From assembly GCA_027488495.1 (NCBI GenBank), contig JAIYBO010000021.1, forward strand, positions 1 through 9,197: a stretch of 9,197 bases of DNA, in the 5' to 3' direction. The notes under the pieces were generated by a model that saw only the letters and a program-made list of their open reading frames with translations, was not told the DNA's origin and did no database searches. Below are positions 6,509 to 9,197 of this stretch, piece after piece. Both the position numbers and the translations under genes were made by a program. Positions within the stretch are counted from its first letter, which is position 1; each line of letters begins with the position of its first letter. This DNA is from Bacteroidota bacterium (GTDB taxonomy: Bacteria > Bacteroidota > Bacteroidia > NS11-12g > UBA955).

Positions 6509-7435
6509 ATGAGTACGGTTATTGAAGCCATCAACGTCTGTAAGACCTTCGGCGAACAACGCGTTTCCAAAAACATTTCTTTGGCGGTGAGAGAAGGTAG
6601 CATTTACGGGCTCTTGGGTCCGAACGGCGCCGGAAAAACTACGCTAATTCGCATGTTATCGACCATCACGCAACCCGATTCCGGGGAGATACGTTTTCGG
6701 GGCGATGATTTGAAGGATGTCCACGCGCATCAAATGGGGTATATGCCTGAAGAGCGGGGATTGTATAAAAAGATGACGGTGGCTGAACAGCTGTTGTTTT
6801 TTGCAGAACTGCGGGGTTTGAGCAATCGCGATGCGAAGGCGGCCGTGAAACATTGGTTACAGCGCTTGGATATGATGGATTGGGCGCGCAAAAAGGTGGA
6901 AGAGATAAGCAAAGGCATGGCGCAAAAAGTGCAATTCGTTTCTTGTGTGTTGCACAATCCCAAACTATTGATTTTGGATGAGCCCTTTAGCGGGTTTGAT
7001 CCGGTGAATGCCGATTTGATCAAGGATTTGATTTTGGAGTTGAAGCGCGGTGGGACGAGTGTGATATTTTCCACGCATCGGATGGACAATGTTGAGAGTT
7101 TGTGCGACCATTTGGCGATCATTCACAAGGGGGAGAAGGTGTTGGACGGCAGTGTGAGTGAAATTCGCAGGAACCATTTTACGGGGATGTACGATGTGGG
7201 CTATCACGAGGAAGTGGTGTGGGATTTGGGTGAGGCGGCGCCTTTGTCGATGGAGAAAAACAGCGATGGCAAGGTGGTATATCGCTTTCAAACGTCGGAG
7301 GTGTTTACGCCGGAACATTTGTTGAGCGCTGCGATGTTGAAGGGGAAGTTGGTGCATTATACCGAGCACATTCCGAGCATCCATGAGATTTTTGTAGATA
7401 CTGTTTCTAAAGGGGGTGCACCCATCGCCTTGTAA
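6509..7435 (+). CDS. ABC exporter ATP-binding protein (NatA/COG4152 type)
   Basis: A 308-residue cytoplasmic ATPase that powers the permease encoded next. Motifs in order: Walker A GPNGAGKTT (37-45); Q-loop position in MGYMPEERGLY (76-86), with Glu81 where most ABC proteins have Gln; signature SKGMAQKVQ (134-142) instead of LSGGQ; Walker B LLILDEPFSG (153-162); D-loop FDPVNADL (163-170); switch histidine His190 in STHRMD. PEERGLY and a SKGxxQK signature are, from memory, normal for the COG4152 group of ABC-2 exporters rather than defects. Residues after about 225 form an extra C-terminal domain (DUF4162-like) found in that group, ending HIPSIHEIFVDTV. The start follows a TAnnTTTG box by five bases. 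The permease begins 16 bases after the stop, so the two form an operon. The substrate is unknown: sodium, drug or peptide export are all known for relatives. Confidence 0.93.
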   Translation: MSTVIEAINVCKTFGEQRVSKNISLAVREGSIYGLLGPNGAGKTTLIRMLSTITQPDSGEIRFRGDDLKDVHAHQMGYMPEERGLYKKMTVAEQLLFFAELRGLSNRDAKAAVKHWLQRLDMMDWARKKVEEISKGMAQKVQFVSCVLHNPKLLILDEPFSGFDPVNADLIKDLILELKRGGTSVIFSTHRMDNVESLCDHLAIIHKGEKVLDGSVSEIRRNHFTGMYDVGYHEEVVWDLGEAAPLSMEKNSDGKVVYRFQTSEVFTPEHLLSAAMLKGKLVHYTEHIPSIHEIFVDTVSKGGAPIAL

Positions 7436-7451
7436 AATTATTTGAACCAAC

Positions 7452-8816
7452 ATGAAAAACATTTTTGTCATTTTTAAACGCGAATATTTAACCCGGGTAA
7501 AGAACAAGACCTTCATTTTGATGACGTTTTTGGCGCCATTGCTGATGGTGGGGTTTTATGCGGCAACCATTTATATTGCTACTGAGACGGGCGACGACAA
7601 TCGCAGTAAAACGGTGTATTTGACCGATTACAATCCAACGTTGATGTTGAGCAACAATCCCCCGGCGAATTATGTGTTTTTGCCTGCGCCGAGCAACGAG
7701 GATTCTGCCATTGCGGATGTGAAGAGCGGGGTGGTTTTTGGCTGGTTGAAGGTGGAGGATAGAGACGTTCGTGTGATCGATTCTGCCACTTATTATACGG
7801 CTGAAACGCCTTCTTTGGTGGAGATGGAAGGTCTGAAATCTTGGATAGAGGGCAAAGCGAACAAGCATCAATTTGCGAAGTTGGGATTGCGGGAATCACA
7901 GATAGACAGTGCGCAATCGAGTTGCGACATTGTTACGAAGGAGGTGAGCAACAGCGGCGATGTGCAGGAGAGTTCTAGCGCACTGAAGAGCGGGATTGGG
8001 TTTGCGTTGGCGTTTATGATTTACATTTTCATTTTTGTGTATGGTTCGATGGTGATGCGATCGGCGATGGAGGAGAAGACCAATCGGATTGTGGAGGTGA
8101 TTGTGAGTTCTGTGAAGCCGTTTGATTTGATGATGGGTAAGATTTTGGGCGTTGCGGCGGTGGGTTTAACCCAGTTTGTGGCGTGGATTGTGTTGGCGGT
8201 GGGCTTGGTTTTTGGGATCAGTGCGTTGTTCTTGAATTCGGGCAATGGGATGAGTACCCAGGAGGCGGTGCAGAAGGGGATTGAGGCAAGGACGGGTATG
8301 GCCACTGTGGGTATGGATGGTGGCGCAGTTGCTGGGGAGTCGGGATCTGGCGTGGCCAGGGATTTGGCGGCGGAGTTTACGGAGCCGCTCAGCAATCTGC
8401 CTTATTTTGAGATCATTGCGGTGTTCTTGTTGTTTTTTGTGGGGGGATACTTGTTGTATTCAAGCTTTTTTGCGGCCATTGGGTCTGCGGTGAATCAGGA
8501 ATCCGATGTGCAGCAATTCATGATGCCGGTAACCCTGCCGTTGGTCTTTGGCTTTGTGATTGCCCAAACGGTGGCGTTGAAAGCCCCGCATGGTGCGATG
8601 GCGAAATTGTTCTCGATGATCCCGCTAACCAGTCCGATCGTGATGGTTGTACGCGCGCCATTCGGAGTGCCTTTTGGGGAGTTGGCTTTGAGTTTTGGGT
8701 TGTTGGTGCTGATGTTTGTGCTGATGGTATGGCTGAGTAGCCGCATTTATCGCATCGGAATTTTGAGCTACGGAAAGAAGCCCACTTGGAAGGATTTGTG
8801 GAAGTGGTTGCGCTAA
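7452..8816 (+). CDS. ABC-2 type exporter permease (NatB-like)
   Basis: A 454-residue inner-membrane subunit paired with the preceding ATPase. It starts with a basic cytoplasmic segment (FKREYLTRVKNKTF) and TM1 (about 22-43), then a soluble extracytoplasmic domain (about 45-178). Further hydrophobic segments lie at about 181-202, 229-261, 318-346, 355-376, 385-401 and 409-430, for roughly six membrane spans. The conserved ABC-2 coupling stretch is RSAMEEKTNRIVEVIVSS (203-220) followed by VKPFDLMMGKILG (221-233). Residues 262-316, between the third and fourth hydrophobic segments, form a Gly/Ala/Met-rich polar loop. The C-terminus is short and basic (GKKPTWKDLWKWLR). The ATG lies 16 bases after the ATPase stop with only a weak ribosome site. 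The gene is intact, with the length usual for this family. The substrate cannot be read from the sequence; ABC2_membrane_3 family membership is inferred from layout and the coupling motif. Confidence 0.92.
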   Translation: MKNIFVIFKREYLTRVKNKTFILMTFLAPLLMVGFYAATIYIATETGDDNRSKTVYLTDYNPTLMLSNNPPANYVFLPAPSNEDSAIADVKSGVVFGWLKVEDRDVRVIDSATYYTAETPSLVEMEGLKSWIEGKANKHQFAKLGLRESQIDSAQSSCDIVTKEVSNSGDVQESSSALKSGIGFALAFMIYIFIFVYGSMVMRSAMEEKTNRIVEVIVSSVKPFDLMMGKILGVAAVGLTQFVAWIVLAVGLVFGISALFLNSGNGMSTQEAVQKGIEARTGMATVGMDGGAVAGESGSGVARDLAAEFTEPLSNLPYFEIIAVFLLFFVGGYLLYSSFFAAIGSAVNQESDVQQFMMPVTLPLVFGFVIAQTVALKAPHGAMAKLFSMIPLTSPIVMVVRAPFGVPFGELALSFGLLVLMFVLMVWLSSRIYRIGILSYGKKPTWKDLWKWLR

Positions 8817-8870
8817 TGCGTTGACGCTAAATGGAGGCGCGGAAGTGGAAATGTTAATTCGCGCGGAAGT
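8807..8870 (+). repeat. Short direct repeats at the permease 3' end
   Basis: gttgcgctaa (8807-8816, including the permease stop) is echoed by gttgacgctaa (8820-8830), one base longer. Farther on, gcgcggaagt occurs twice (8837-8846 and 8861-8870), 24 bases apart. The stretch looks like decayed small duplications. No function is evident. Confidence 0.5.
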
Positions 8871-8886
8871 TGATGTGTTCACGCGC
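8861..8886. terminator. Hairpin between convergent genes, possible bidirectional terminator
   Basis: GCGCGGAA (8861-8868) can pair with TTC-a-CGCGC (8878-8886), giving eight pairs with one bulged A and a nine-base loop. It lies in the 82-base gap between the permease stop and the stop of the opposing barrel gene, where a terminator is expected. Neither strand has a T tract after the stem, so it does not meet the usual intrinsic-terminator form. Its role is inference from position. Confidence 0.3.
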
Positions 8887-8898
8887 TATGGGCTTGGC

Positions 8899-9197
8899 CT
8901 AGAGGGTATAAGTTAGGCCGTAGCTGAAGCCGATGGAGTTGATGCCCAGGCCGAGCTCTGCGTGATAGCCAAAATTTCTGGTGGCTTTGAAATGTTGTTT
9001 GATGCCGAGCACGGTGAGTTGGAATCCATTCATGTCTACACCGCCGTTGAATGCCGGGATGTACGAACTGGATGTATCGTAATTCATGCGCACCGTATTG
9101 TAATCGATTCGGCTATTACCCAAGGCGATGCCTGAATACAGGGCGTAACTACTTTTTGGGGTGTTTTTAATTTTCCAGGCGTAGTCGATGCTGGCCA
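8899..9197 (-). CDS. Outer-membrane beta-barrel protein, C-terminal fragment
   Basis: The frame is open from the right edge to TAG at 8901-8899, giving 98 visible residues of a longer protein. It begins ASIDYAWKIKNTPKSSYALY, continues SGIALGNSRIDYNTV, and ends NFGYHAELGLGINSIGFSYGLTYTL. Alternating hydrophobic and polar residues, aromatic belts (Tyr, Phe, Trp), Gly-rich turns and a last strand ending in an aromatic-Thr-Leu pattern are typical of small eight-stranded barrels of the PF13505/OmpA-like kind common in Bacteroidota. The visible part would be about four C-terminal strands. Its N-terminus, signal peptide and promoter are outside the window. A TTG at 9123 is an internal codon, not a start: the frame and strand pattern run on upstream of it. 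The gene converges with the ABC operon and is probably independent of it. The precise role is unknown. Confidence 0.72.
   Translation of the reverse strand, partial: ASIDYAWKIKNTPKSSYALYSGIALGNSRIDYNTVRMNYDTSSSYIPAFNGGVDMNGFQLTVLGIKQHFKATRNFGYHAELGLGINSIGFSYGLTYTL

Noticed and set aside
7414..7423. Ten-base palindrome GGGTGCACCC near the ATPase 3' end
   Set aside because: Short, within coding sequence, single copy; chance is sufficient.
9121..9123. TTG as the start of a 74-residue minus-strand gene
   Set aside because: The same frame continues upstream to the window edge with beta-strand-like sequence, so the gene is a truncated longer barrel.
1..9197. tRNA, rRNA, CRISPR array, insertion sequence, phage or defence island
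   Set aside because: No clustered repeats with spacers, no transposase or integrase motifs, no cloverleaf or rRNA-like stretch seen; the gaps between genes are all under 200 bases.

Overview
The window reads as ordinary chromosomal DNA of a member of the Bacteroidota, most likely Flavobacteriales or a close relative. The evidence is: two promoter boxes of the phylum type TAnnTTTG; a ParC of the long Bacteroidota kind without a GyrA box; the gene order sigma-54 activator, lptE, then a phylum-restricted protein with a short N-terminal helical domain; and a truncated outer-membrane barrel at the right edge. Coding is dense, GC is moderate, and Leu and Val codons on the + strand are strongly TTG and GTG. 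No species is claimed. I saw no RNA gene, CRISPR array, insertion sequence, integrase or other sign of a mobile island.

Left part (1-2681, all minus strand): one tightly coupled operon, read from right to left. A TAnnTTTG promoter drives a sigma-54-dependent AAA+ activator with a Fis-type HTH. Its stop overlaps the start of lptE (ATGA), an LPS-assembly lipoprotein. The lptE stop overlaps the GTG start (GTGA) of a third gene, which runs off the left edge. That gene is easy to miss because it has no ATG near its true start.

Middle (2682-6401): a divergent intergenic region with two small inverted repeats separates the operon from parC (topoisomerase IV subunit A, + strand). The parC stop overlaps the start (ATGA) of a class I SAM-dependent methyltransferase of the RlmI/RlmK-related family. 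The methyltransferase lacks the cysteine expected of a cytosine-C5 enzyme and has a sharp internal change of codon use next to a GC-rich palindrome.

Right part (6402-9197): a TAnnTTTG box only five bases before the ATG starts an ABC exporter pair, an ATPase followed 16 bases later by an ABC-2 permease of the NatA/NatB type. This unit converges on the C-terminal end of an outer-membrane beta-barrel gene that enters from the right edge. A GC-rich hairpin without a T tract lies between them.

Taken together the window holds envelope biogenesis (LptE, the barrel, possibly the exporter), a chromosome-decatenation enzyme and an RNA-modification-like enzyme. I did not find a new multi-gene system. 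The points most worth a second look are the methyltransferase (missing nucleophile, codon break), the coupled regulator-lptE-unknown operon with its candidate operator, and the nearly leaderless ABC operon.
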